Shown piece after piece: positions 1 through 11,717 of a stretch of 64,000 nucleotides of DNA. The notes under the pieces are model-generated. The model did no database searches. It was not told the origin of the DNA and saw only the letters and a program-made list of their open reading frames with translations. Within the stretch, counting starts at the first letter, position 1. Each line of letters opens with the position of its first letter. The position numbers and the translations under genes are program-made. This DNA comes from Quillaja saponaria. Its lineage: Eukaryota; Streptophyta; Magnoliopsida; Fabales; Quillajaceae. The stretch is taken from contig CM055605.1 of the NCBI GenBank assembly GCA_029379385.1, forward strand, positions 7,971,001 to 8,035,000, in the 5' to 3' direction.

Positions 1-198
1 AAATTTTTCGGTTTAGCTACCTTCCTCGAGGCAACTAACTCCATGAATTTCTTGTTGGAAAATTTTAAAGAATTAAGTGGAACTTGTTAAATCAATTAGA
101 GGAAGATCAATGTGAAAAACTTACAAATGACAAATTGTTGTGCACATTGAAAAAGGAAAGGAAAAAAGACACATTGAAAAAGGAAAGAAAAAAGAGTT

Positions 199-365
199 TG
201 GGTTATGTCTGTTCATTTAAAATAGAAAGTTGTGTATGGTTTAAACAAACAGGTTATGTATGTTCAGTTTAAAACAAAAAGTTGTGTTTTATAGTTTAAA
301 TAAAAAATGTTATGCCTTTTGGTTTAAAAACAAAATATTATGTTTTTTGGTTTTAAAACAAAAGA
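199..365. repeat. Imperfect short tandem repeat
   Basis: A module of roughly 35-50 bases recurs with changes: a GGTTATGT-type start, then a TTTAAAA tract, then an AAAGTTGTGT or AAAATATTATG segment. At least four degenerate copies can be followed. It looks like low-complexity tandem expansion with no coding potential. Confidence 0.45.
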
Positions 366-667
366 TTAGCATTTTTTGATTTATATGAAAACTTTTCTTT
401 CTAAAATTATGACTGTTAAGATTGTATCCTTTATTAAAAGTAAGCATATTTCACAACATATCATTTGGGATATATAAATATCAAACAAGTTTTCACATTT
501 TATGATAAAGTTTGAAGGAGGTAGAAATATGTATTTCTTCTTCTACTCTTTCTCTTAGTTTCATATATATTTTCTGTACACATTTTGTCTTGCAACCATA
601 ACTGTAGAAAGAGTTTTATCTTGGGACACAGATTTGTTGTAACCTCGTTTACAATATAAGGGATACA

Positions 668-976
668 AATGCTATCTTAAAGAAAAAGTGTTCACATTCA
701 ACTCAGGCTTAAAAATTGAATTCCCATAAATTGTTTGTAATTAATAATTTTTTCTAAAATCTCTTTGGAGATACTATGAGATATAATTTTTTTTTATAAA
801 TTCTCTAGTTCTGGTATGAACGCTAATGCTATCTTAAAGAAAAAATGTTCACATTCAACTCAGGCTTAAAAATTGAATTCTTATAAATTGTTTGTAATTA
901 ATAATATTTTTTAACATTTCTTTAGAGATACTTTGCGATATAAAATTCTTATAAATTCTCTAGTTCTAGTAAGAAC
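668..976. repeat. Two-copy direct tandem repeat, period about 157 bp
   Basis: The segment starting with GCTATCTTAAAG at 671 recurs starting at 828. Both copies share the internal block TGTTCACATTCAACTCAGG and end in a TAAATTCTCTAGTTCT block (near 815 and 968). The copies differ by point changes and small indels, so the duplication is not recent. Confidence 0.8.
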
Positions 977-1528
977 AGCTTGTTCTTAACCAAATCGAAT
1001 AAATAATAATGAAAGTGCATGTAAACTAATCATAATATACTTGACCATTAAATAAATAATAATAATACTCTCTGATCTTATTGATGCATGATGATGATAT
1101 TGATTCAAGGGCTCCAGAATTGTATCAACCCCATAATGTGAATAGGTCCTACTAATAATTAATGAAGAATAATTAAAAAAAAAAGAGAATATTTTACAAA
1201 AGATAAAATTTACTTCATTTAATAAATTGTGACAATAAAAATAATTTATTTTTTGATATTACCCCAATAAAAATGTAATAAATTGTGTGGTATCCAGTTG
1301 AATTAATAACTGATTAGTAATAATAAGGAACCAAATCTCCTTTTGATAAATCATCATTAATTATAAATCGGATGCTGGATAAGATAGCATAATTGTTCAT
1401 ATCCATTAATGTCACCTTCCCTATAACTATTCTATCACCCACTTTCACAGCTGATAACTTGGACACAAAAAAAATTAAAAGCAGCAATGATTAATAGTTG
1501 AATTATTATATTATTTTAATATTTTAAA

Positions 1529-4500
1529 ATGTGGAAGTTGAAGATAGCAGAAGGTGGTTCAGACCCATACATGTTCAGCACAAACAACTTTGTGGGTAGA
1601 CAGACATGGGAGTTTGACCCGGAGGCCGGCACCCCTGAAGAACGAGCCGAGGTCGAAGCCGCCCGCCTAAATTTTTGCAACAACCGTCATCAGTTCAAGC
1701 CCTGTGGTGATCTTATTTGGCGATTTCAGGTACATATCTCTTTGGTCCAGATAATAAGAGATTTTTTACTTGTTTAAACCCAATCCAGCCAGCCTGGCCG
1801 GCCCGGGATGCACATGTGCCCAAGTCCGACCCTATACAAAATCATAATATCCAAGACCGCTAATTATATATATATATATATTATTATTTTTTTCATTGTA
1901 TTAGATAGTACCTAAAAATTATCAGATAAATTCAATATCTCTAAAATTGGCATCATATAATGTTTATAGTAATTACAAAATGTCGTCTTTTTTGCCATCA
2001 TCATCATCACTTAAAACTTAGGATTTTTTTACGTGTCATCCTATTATTATATAAAATAATTAATATAATATGAGCAGGCCGAGTCGGGTTTAGGCTTTTC
2101 TTAGTAAAACCAAAGTCCGATCCGAAAACTGAGAGGGCTTTTAAATTTTGTCCAAGCCTGCCCAACATGCTTAAGATTTTTGTCCATGTTCAAGCCCTAA
2201 TAAATGGGCCTCGACAAGCCTGGGTAGGTCTAATCTCCATTGCTAACTGCTCTAGTTGCATTCTATAATAATTAGTAATTAGCTTAATTATTATTTTACT
2301 CATTCAGGATTTAGGATTATTTTTCATTTCAATTCTTTAAGAATTTTTCCAATCAATTTCACTGTCTAATTAAGATTTGAAATGTCTCAATCAAGTTATA
2401 TTACACAAGACCTTTAAACAGGGACCTTTAGCATAGAAAACATAAACTAAAATACCCCAATCCCAGCAGCTTAAAACAAGCTTCTACTTCCTAAACCAAC
2501 TCCTAGAAGACAAACTCCCAACACCTAAAACCACCAAAATCAGACAATGTGAAGTTATTTAGTAAATAATTAATTATGGAGATATGAGGGCAATTACTGG
2601 AAGAAAACAGTGAATTATGTGAATGTAATATTAATTTATAGATTTTTTTTTTGATGAGTGTCTATTAAGATGGTAAATATAGAAATTTTGTATTATTTAT
2701 TGTAGAGATTGACCTTAATTTTAATATTATGTAATAAATAATTTACTAAATCTTTTAAATTGTGAACACATGATTTTAGAATATTCCTTTGAAAAATCCT
2801 AATTTATAATGTGCTCGACATATTTTGTGTGAAAATATATGTGGAAAGGATTGGGACTTGCTATGCCCTAATTGAGTCTGACCTTTGGGTTTTGTTGTTA
2901 AAGGGGATTAATTTACAATTCACTTTATGTTTTAGTAAAAACAAAAAAATTGCAATTTATCCAACGGAAGAAAAATTGTGGTTTTTAGAACAACGAAATG
3001 CATCCTAATGCTCTCTACCAACATACCAACTATTTTTGGCTAGGAAGGAGTAAAATTAAGAGGGACTGGGTAATCAAGTGTATGAATACTTATCGTGATG
3101 AAAATATTTACGTAAATTAATTAGTGAATTCGCTTGAACGCAGATTTTCTTATCAAAAGTGCTCATTAAATTAACCGACCAGTTCAACTGAAAATTTTAC
3201 TTTTTGTTGATATTATAAGTTTTTGTCTCTTAGATTTTTTTTTTCTTTTAGGGTTTACAACAGGTTTTTCGATCGTCATTAAAACTGATGCATTAGATTA
3301 ATGCATATGGAGAAAAATAATTAATATAACCAATACCAATTAATTTAAAATTTAGTTAAATTAAATTGAGTACGTGTACATTGGTTATTAAAAAAAAAAA
3401 ACCCTAAAATTAGTGTATGTGCCATACTAATAGATGGGTTTTCTTTAGTCGGAATTATGTCTAAATTTTTACAGTAAGCAATTTAGGAGAGTGGAAACAA
3501 ATTTAGAAACTTAAAGGATGGAATTGAATCTAGGACAATAATTTATCTATTAATTTGTTTCAATATTGGTGAATGAAAAATGACCATACAATAAGAGAAA
3601 GTATTTAATGTTATTATTAATAGTACTTAATAAAAATCTATATTTTCATTTGAATTACCATATTGTGTAATTAAGATTATTTTTATTTTTATTTTTAATT
3701 TGTAAGTGTTAATCTTGATAATTATATTCATATAGTTCTTGAAAGAGAAGAATTTCAAACAAACAATACTCCCCCTCAAGATAGGAGATGGACAAGAAAT
3801 TACTTGTGATATGGCCACAACCTCAATGCAGAGGGCTGCCCTTCACCTATCAGCCCTACAGGCCAGTGATGGCCACTGGCCAGCTCAGATAGCTGGCCCC
3901 TTGTTTTATATGCCTCCATTGGTGAGTGATTGAGTACATGTTTTAAAGGTTCTTTTACGTTAATGTAATTTCAACTATTAGATAAGGTGGTAACTAATCA
4001 GTTTTTTTTTTTTTTTTTTTTTTCTTTTTTCTTTTTCAATGATGAAAATTGTAGGTCTTTTGTTTATACATTACAGGGCATCTAAATATGGTGTTCACAG
4101 CTGAACATCGTAAGGAAATTCTTCGATACATGTACTACCACCAGGTATATATGCATTCACTATAAATTAGTCAATATAAACAAATTATTTATGCTAGTAA
4201 TTTGTATATATTTGAAGAACGAAGATGGTGGATGGGGACTGCACATAGAGGGTCACAGCACCATGTTTTGCACATCACTCAACTACATTTGTTTGCGTAT
4301 TCTTGGAGAAGGATCAGATGGGGGTCAAGACAATGCTTGTACTAGAGCACGAAACTGGATTCTTGATCATGGTGGTGTAACATACATTCCATCTTGGGGA
4401 AAGATCTGGCTTTCGGTACGTAATGTATACGTACATGTCCTAGTCTCTGACTATATGGTACTAATTCTTTTAATTTTCTGTATTAGATACTTGGTCTGTT

Positions 4501-7123
4501 TGAGTGGTCTGGATGCAACCCAATGCCACCAGAATTTTGGATCCTTCCTTCATTTCTTCCTATGCATCCAGGCTAGTGACTATTCTCTATTCTGTAGTTA
4601 GAGCTTGCAGCATGGCCTAAACAATTTAAATTTTTGCATAATGAATATATTTGCAGCAAAAATGTGGTGCTACTGCAGGATGATTTACATGCCCATGTCT
4701 TACTTATATGGAAAAAAGTTTGTTGGCCCAATCACACCACTCATTGCTCAGTTAAAAGAAGAAATACACACCCAACCTTACCATGAAATCAAATGGAAGA
4801 AAGTCCGCCATCTATGTGCAAAGGTGATTGAATTTTGCCACATGAACATGCAAATTTTTGTCCAAAATTTATGCAAATTAAACATTTCTAGCTAGGCTCA
4901 TTTTGTTCATGAAAATCGGTATATATTACAGGAGGATCTCCACTATCCTCATGCACTCATACAAGATCTTATTTGGGACTGTTTGTATATACTAATGGAG
5001 CCTTTTCTCACTTGCTGGCCCTTTAACAAGCTGGTACGAGAGAGGGCTCTCCAAGTAACTATGAAGCATATTCATTATGAAGATGAAAATAGTCGATACA
5101 TAACAATTGGATGTGTGGAAAAGGTATATATATTTACATTACTAACTTATGATCAAACAGTACTACTGTTTAGCTAGCTAGAAACTTAATCTTGATTTTC
5201 CAGGTGTTATGTATGCTTGCTTGTTGGGTTGAAGATCCAAATGGCGAGGCTTTTAAGAAGCACCTTGCTCGGGTTCCAGATTATGTATGGGTTTCTGAAG
5301 ATGGAATTACCATGCAGGTAATGAGTTCGAACCCCGCGAATCTCGGTTATTACATAACTTTTAGATGAGGTGATAATTTAACATATATGTAAAATTTGAC
5401 ATTATAAATGCAGAGTTTTGGTAGTCAAGAATGGGATGCTGGATTTGCCGTCCAGGCTTTACTTGAAACTAATCTTACTGATGAACTTGGACCCACACTT
5501 GCCAGAGGACATGACTTCATAAAACAATCTCAGGTTTTAATTTATTAATTACAATTATATATATCAAATTTAATTTGGACTTAATTATTTCCTGCATATA
5601 TGTTACAATGTTATCATCTGTACAGGTTAAGGAAAACCCTTCAGGTGACTTCAAAAGCATGCACCGTCATATTTCGAAAGGATCATGGACATTCTCTGAC
5701 CAAGACCACGGATGGCAAGTTTCAGATTGTACTGCAGAAGGTCTAAAGGTAATAATGTTTTCTTCAACTTCTCGATTGATCAACCATTTCCAATTAATCA
5801 TCTACTCATTTCTTCAAGTTCCACAGTGTTGCCTACTTTTGTCAATGTTACCACCAGAAGTTGTTGGTGAAAAAATGGAACCTCAGAAACTATTTGATTC
5901 TGTTAATATCCTGCTTTCTCTACAGGTGATCCCTACTTTTATAAACTTGCACCAGTCTGCATGTTTACAAATTATTAGATGATCTTACTCTTTTTGTTAT
6001 TATAAATGCAGAGCAAAAATGGCGGTTCATCGGCCTGGGAGCCAGCAGGGGCTCAACAATGGTTGGAAGTGAGTAGCTATGTATTGCAGTATATATTGCA
6101 TTAACCATGCTGTGACCTGTGAACAGTAAACACTTGGACATAATTTTGTACCTAATTTTTGTTTTTTGTTTAATTATGGCTCAGATGCTCAATCCCACAG
6201 AATTTTTCGAGGACATTGTGATTGAGCATGAATATGTTGAATGTACTGGGTCGGCAATTGAGGCGTTAGTTTTGTTCAAGAAGTTGTATCCTGGACACAG
6301 GAATAAAGAGATTGACAACTTCATCACAAATGCTGTACGTTTTCTTGAAACTACACAAATGGTTGATGGGTCCTGGTATGGTAGTTGGGGAGTTTGCTTC
6401 ACTTATGGTTGTTGGTTTGCACTTAGAGGGTTAGCAGCAGCAGGCAAGACTTACAACAATTGTCCTGCAATAAGCAAAGCTGTTAATTTCTTACTTTCTA
6501 TACAAAGAGAAGATGGTGGTTGGGGAGAAAGTTATCTTTCATGTCCCAAAAAGGTAGTAATAATTAATTAATTCTGAATTAATCTCATCTTTGATTGATA
6601 TAAATGGATATTTTCTCGTGATTTATGAGTAGATATATGTCGCCCTTGAAGGAAGTCGATCATCAAATATGGTACAAACTGCCTGGGCTATGATGGGTCT
6701 AATTCATACTGGACAGGTTTGTAATTCACAGCTAGCTATAATGTGTTTAAAGAAGTAATCAAATCTGATAATCAATTAAATTTTCATTTTTCTTTAGGCA
6801 GAAAGAGACCCAACTCCTCTTCATCGTGCAGCAAAGCTGATAATCAATTATCAACTAGAAAATGGAGATTGGCCCCAACAGGTACTTCTAAATTAGCCTC
6901 ATAAATAAATAAATAAATTAATGATGTTGATTTGTATTTATATATATGTTTAAATGGTTAAGTATTATGGCAGGAAATCACTGGAGTGTTCAACAAAAAC
7001 TGCATGTTACATTACCCAATGCACAGAAATATTTACCCAATGTGGGCTCTTGCAGAATATCGAAGGAAGGTTCCATTGCCTTCCACTGCATGCAGTCACA
7101 AGCAAACTGTAGCCATTGCGTAA
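1529..7123 (+). CDS. Oxidosqualene cyclase, beta-amyrin synthase-like (intact, 772 aa)
   Basis: Cyclises 2,3-oxidosqualene to a pentacyclic triterpene on the ER membrane. Exons: 1529-1729, 3736-3921, 4055-4144, 4218-4415, 4487-4571, 4657-4823, 4932-5123, 5204-5317, 5414-5533, 5626-5748, 5827-5925, 6012-6068, 6185-6553, 6633-6716, 6798-6881, 6974-7123. All phases join without a stop, giving 772 aa, close to the usual 755-770. The ATG at 1529 gives the family N-terminus [10 protein letters not shown]. The initiating acid motif DCTAE is at residues 485-489 and QW-type repeats are present (such as [13 protein letters not shown]). MWCYCR at 256-261 carries the Trp typical of beta-amyrin synthases, where lupeol synthases have Leu. 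Val precedes SDCTAE, unlike the Leu I recall for friedelin synthases. Intron 5 uses a GC donor. Exact product is inferred; alpha/beta-amyrin mixtures or taraxerol-type products remain possible. Confidence 0.93.
1777..2240. repeat. Possible degenerate DNA-transposon-like repeat in cyclase intron 1
   Basis: The 2-kb first intron contains two GC-rich patches (about 1780-1855 and 2070-2235), rich in GGCC, CCCG and AGCCTG words and flanking an AT-rich core. The outer ends are loosely inverted relative to each other (CAGCCTGGCCGGCCC against the reverse complement of GGGCCTCGACAAGCCTG). This resembles small non-autonomous hAT-like plant elements, but no target-site duplication was confirmed. Confidence 0.3.
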
Positions 7124-7559
7124 TGGCCTCAATCATCATCCATCTATATGTGGAATGTATATAATAGTTTGCTTACCCTGTAATTGATGGGAATAGAAGA
7201 ATTAATGGGTATGGTAGGGTTTATTTGAAAATTAATAATTAGTTTAAAATAGATATAATATTTGGAATGTTACAGGTTATGTACATGTAATCTTAGAGAT
7301 CTTGATCTGCCTATGAAGTTCTAGTGGCTAATCCAGAATTCAGCTTCATGCTGCTTACTCTCTTTCAGAAAGTCTAATAATTATTTGATAATTTTGAGGA
7401 ACAACTCTTACACTCTTATTTGAACCAACTCAAATTAAATGACACAATGACAATCAAATAAATTGAAATGACGAAATGAATTTATCGACATATATTAGTT
7501 GTACCAAAATCATGATACAGATTTACAAAACCAGGTAATGTATGGAAAATGAATTGCCA

Positions 7560-9937
7560 TCAACAGATTGAATTGAAGGAGAAAGGACATGGTGGAATAC
7601 AAACTTCTACTGCTCCTTCAAGCATCTGTAGAACCTTCTTCATAGATGGCCTTAATGATGGATCCTCCTGAATGCACCAAATTGCCACCATTACTAGCCT
7701 TTCTATCATTTTCCTGTCATTCCTTACCTCCTCATCTTTCTCCACAAGCTTATCTAACTTTCCATCTTTATAAGAATCACAAAACCAATCAGCAAGAATC
7801 CTTTCCTCCTCTTCCTTCCTTTCCAATTCAATGCTCCTCCTGCTGCAAATAATCTCCAATAACACAACACCATAGCTGTAGACGTCCACCTTCGTTGTAA
7901 TTGGCATGTTTGTAAACCATCCTGGTGCAACATATCCTCTGGTCCCTCTTATGACCGTGTCAGTATGTGATTGATCATTCATCAAAAGCTTTGCCAATCC
8001 AAAATCTGAAATCTTTGCGGTGAATGACTTATCCAGGTGGATGTTTTGCGGCTTTATATCACAGTGAATGATCGGTGTGCTATACTCCTCATGCAAATAT
8101 ACGAGTCCTCTTGCAATCTCAAATGCCATTTGGTCTCGTGTTCCAATTGGCCTTGAAATACCAAAGAGGAAGTTAGCTAGAGAATCATTGCTCATGAACT
8201 CATACACCAAACATTTATGTGGCCCTTTATCACAGAATCCAAGCAATCTGACTAAATTTTTGTGATGGGTTTGCGCAATGGCATTCACTTCTGTCCCAAA
8301 TTCTTTATCTCCTTCTTGCATCAACTTGTCCAACTTTTTCACTGCGATGAACTTTTTTGAACCAGATGATGTCAAGACCCCTTTATATACAGTGCCAAAA
8401 GAACCTCTGCCAAGTTCTTCTTTGAAGCCATCTGTTGCTTCTTTGAGGCTTTTATAAGAATAAGAGTGCATACTTGGTTCCACATTACTGCAAAGTCTGT
8501 GTTGCTTTCGATATTTGAAGCACACTAGTCCAAAAATTTCAGCTACAAGTAAGAAATTAAAAAAATACTGAGCTTTCCAAGAGAATAGAACCCACTACAA
8601 ATAGAGATGATTTCGTGGTGGCAACTTCATCTCCAGAAACATTCGTTTTTAGTACTTTGACAAAAGTCTTCCCTCAGGTGCTTTTATCCAACCTTCCATT
8701 TGAAAGTGGCAGTTTCTTCTTAAAGCAATTACCATCTCTAATAACAGCAACCACACAGTTGCAATCATATAAGCGGGACCTCTTACAGTCATCTTCAGTA
8801 CTAGGCTGTAACCTCTCATAGTCTGAAGTAGGCCAAAATGTATTGGGCAACGCATGAAGATCATAAATATAATCTGGTGCAGGCATTTCTTGCTCACACT
8901 TTTCTATTCTGTCTTGTCTGCGGCCATTGTACTTGTTGCTTGGATCTGAATAAGAAAACCCAGGTGGGCATTCACAAGTAGGCCTGCCATTTTCCCCAAG
9001 TACGCAGTAACTATAAAACCCACAAGCCCCACTGCCCAAATTGCCTCTAATGTTCAGGCAAGTGTTGTCAGGGACAGACCAAACAGGAAACCATGACTGA
9101 TTCCTGGTTCCATTTCTTGAAGCCTTGGGGTGGGCATATTGCATGAAAATTCCATCAAAATTTAGTGTTGCCCTGTAGTAGAAGTCCCTAGCTGGGGCTA
9201 TATTCCCTGAAGTAAGGTTAACAATATTCCCATTCCTTTTTAAGATATAAAGGTACCCTGACTCATTGAAGAACATCCTGTAACCGGAATTCGTTGTGTT
9301 AGATTAGAACTATCAGAAGTATAGCTTGCATAATAGGAATCATAAGTAAATTCCGTAGGCAGAGCAAAGGGATTAAGCACAAGATTTCCTTCTAATTGTA
9401 ACTGGAGCTGAAACCTTCCCTTTGAAAAGTTGCTTGGGGTTTGATGAGACAATAACTTCTGACCAGTTTCTAGTATTTGTGTTGGCAGAATAGTATCAGT
9501 AGGATTCTTGAAGCTCTCCCGTGCATAACTAGAATTTTGATATGCAAGTATGAAATTACCAGTGTCAAGCATGGAAGCATAAGAAATAGAGCCAATGATG
9601 AACTCTGCCTTCCAACTAACCTGGCCTTTTGGATCATTTAGTGTGACTCTTCCATCAGCGGTAAGTTCAAGCTTGGATCCTTTCGGAACTGGGTTATTTC
9701 CTTTTGCATACCAAACTAAGGTTCTATCTGGGATTTTGTCAAACCAGATTCCAAGCAAAAAGAGCTCCTGATCTTCAAATTGGCAAATTCGCCAGAGGGT
9801 GATTTCCATGAAGAGTAATCACCAGAAGCAATTAGAGATGATCCCAACTTGATCTTAGAATCAGTTTGGGCAACTGCAAGTAATGGCATGCAAGAAAGGA
9901 GCAAGAAAAAAAGGTAATGAAAAATCAGAAAGGCCAT
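7560..9937 (-). pseudogene. G-type lectin S-receptor-like Ser/Thr kinase, RLK1 type (decayed)
   Basis: Intronless receptor-kinase remnant starting at 9937 (MAFLIFHYLFFLLLS, a signal peptide). Lectin-domain residues follow (GEFA, LFLLGIWFDKIPDRT), then an EGF/PAN-like Cys-rich part (CGFYSYC, CECPPGFSY), a membrane segment and a kinase domain. The kinase keeps GRGSFGTVYKG, AVKKL, HCDIKPQN and DFGLAK. Four lesions are visible: a small deletion after GEFA near 9794, which removes the expected FGF residues and shifts the frame; loss of one base near 9289; an in-frame TGA near 8680 (after NGRLDKST); and an extra T in a 7-T run near 8559 at the membrane segment. The kinase reading frame (7560-8525) is open, but APE is APG, the catalytic loop has NIHLD for NILLD, and the segment after GISRP is scrambled. 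A full receptor cannot be made; a soluble kinase fragment cannot be excluded. Confidence 0.88.
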
Positions 9938-11717
9938 CAAGGAAAAGGAGACTTTTCTTTTCTTCCTTCTTCCTTCTTTTTTTTTTTTTTTGTTTTTTTT
10001 TTGTTTTGATATGATGGGTATTTCCTTTTGCAGGCCAGGGAACACAAAGAAGAACAGAAGTGCTGCACAAAGTACAATACACAAGCAGATACTGCATGCA
10101 TAACAAGAAAGCAGCAGTCCTACTCTTTTAAGTGCAAAAACAACCAGAAACTGCACTAGACCAAGTCTCGTTGATCATATATTACGAATCATGTGTGAAA
10201 AGTATGACATTCCATATGGGGCTTCAAGAATCTTCCATTTTATCTCAAATATTAAAAAAAGAGCAATTCCATAAGGTCAATGATGGAGTTATCATGTTTT
10301 TGTCAGTAGAAAATGATAGCTTAATCAATTAGATCAGTTCAAGGCATCTAATGATTTTACATTATGACCTTGACTAGAAAATTTTAATCAATCCCACAAA
10401 AGAACCCGGGCTAAGAAATAGCTTAAAATCTGAAGGGAAAATGTTACTAATCTGTTGAAAAGAGTGAAGAAATTTATAACAATCAGAATAAACAACATAA
10501 TAGGAGTCTTGTGAGTTGTGACACTTGTAAGAACTAGCAACAAGCAAAGGCTAGCTTCATTTTAGTTTTTGTGTATAATTTGGTGATTAAACGTTTTCTA
10601 TTATAGGATGAGGTTTCTTGTACTAATAAACTCTAAGCCTTTCATAACTTTGGTCAATGCACATTTTCTTGCTCGTTAACATAGAAGAATGCAAAAGGAA
10701 TAAAATATTTAATCTGAATTAATCTTATCTTGTCGTAAAGAAGAAAATATATGTATATGTCATCATTGAAAACCGATCTTCGGGTATCTAGGCATGGTTT
10801 ATGCCATGATCAGTACAAAATAGAAATGGTATGACACAACTGAAAAGAACATGTATATTAATTTTGAGTTACTTGTAAGTACTGCAACTGAGTACAACAG
10901 ATGAAGCAAAGAAAGGGTGACCATCGGGTGATGATGGTGTTAGTGAGCAAACAGAGCACATCATGAAATAGTCAAATATACTTGAAAAGATTGAAACCAA
11001 GTAATTTTTTTTTTCTTTCACAAAAAGAATAATAATTCAAAATCTAACTTTTGTCCAAGTTATCTTGGGTTAAAAAAAATAAAATTGGCGTTCTTATTTT
11101 TGATTTTCTTCTAGTATTTTTTAGTCTTCTTACTCCATCTATTTTCTATCAATTTCTTGTAGCAGCTTCCTTCTTATTTTGCCTCCATAAATTGGAAAAG
11201 TTCATGGGCAACAAGTGGTACTGAACAATTCCATCAAATAATTTGTACACGCGCCTCACCAAGTTAGTGCAAATCAGATGATACTGCTTTGACAACATGT
11301 ACCAGTTCAAGAGGTTGGTTCTAATACTGCCAAAGGTTACTACAAGAAAGCAGTCAAAGCACTAATCACATTCCATATCAAAAGATGCTCACCCTCCACA
11401 TTAGCCTTATAGGGGAAGAGGTTGTTTTTAGACCCAAAAGTCATTGGCCGCATCCTTACGGTCACAGAGATCAAGGGGTTGAAAAGAACAGGGTTAATAA
11501 TCTTACCTTGCAATTGAGGAATGCCAAAAAGTACACATTTCTGCCGCTTTTCGTCCAGAGAAACATATAACATGTGGTCTACAAGAAACACAAGCATTCA
11601 TCCACAGAAATCAACTAATATGAAGTTTCAATTCGTTTTCTTTTCATGGCGGCAATCAGAGCCAAAAAAAAAATTACATCCGGTTTATCACCATAAATCT
11701 CCATACACCCAAAATAG
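9938..11717. other. Gene-free spacer between receptor-kinase remnant and AAK1-like kinase
   Basis: I see no coding region here. The part just above 9938 should hold the former leader and promoter of the receptor kinase, with a long A/T homopolymer run near 9970-10010. The part below 11718 is the 3' flank of the AAK1-like kinase gene. Short reading frames in between lack family resemblance. Confidence 0.6.

Larger units (their letters stand above)
1..1528. other. AT-rich upstream region of the cyclase gene
   Basis: No coding region is supported here. The stretch is AT-rich and holds two repeat blocks listed separately (199-365 and 668-976). The last few hundred bases must contain the promoter and any 5' leader of the oxidosqualene cyclase gene. 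No convincing TATA box could be placed relative to the ATG at 1529. Confidence 0.6.

Noticed and set aside
4002..4022. Poly-T run in cyclase intron 2 as a terminator
   Set aside because: It is the pyrimidine-rich part of an intron whose flanking exons join cleanly.
5322..5345. Box-B-like GAGTTCGAACCCCGC in cyclase intron 8, as a tRNA or SINE
   Set aside because: No box A at a proper distance and no cloverleaf; an isolated TPsiC-like word is not enough.
1529..7123. Cyclase as cycloartenol, lupeol or friedelin synthase
   Set aside because: MWCYCR differs from the MWCHCR of cycloartenol and MLCYCR of lupeol synthases; the Val before SDCTAE disagrees with friedelin synthases as I remember them.
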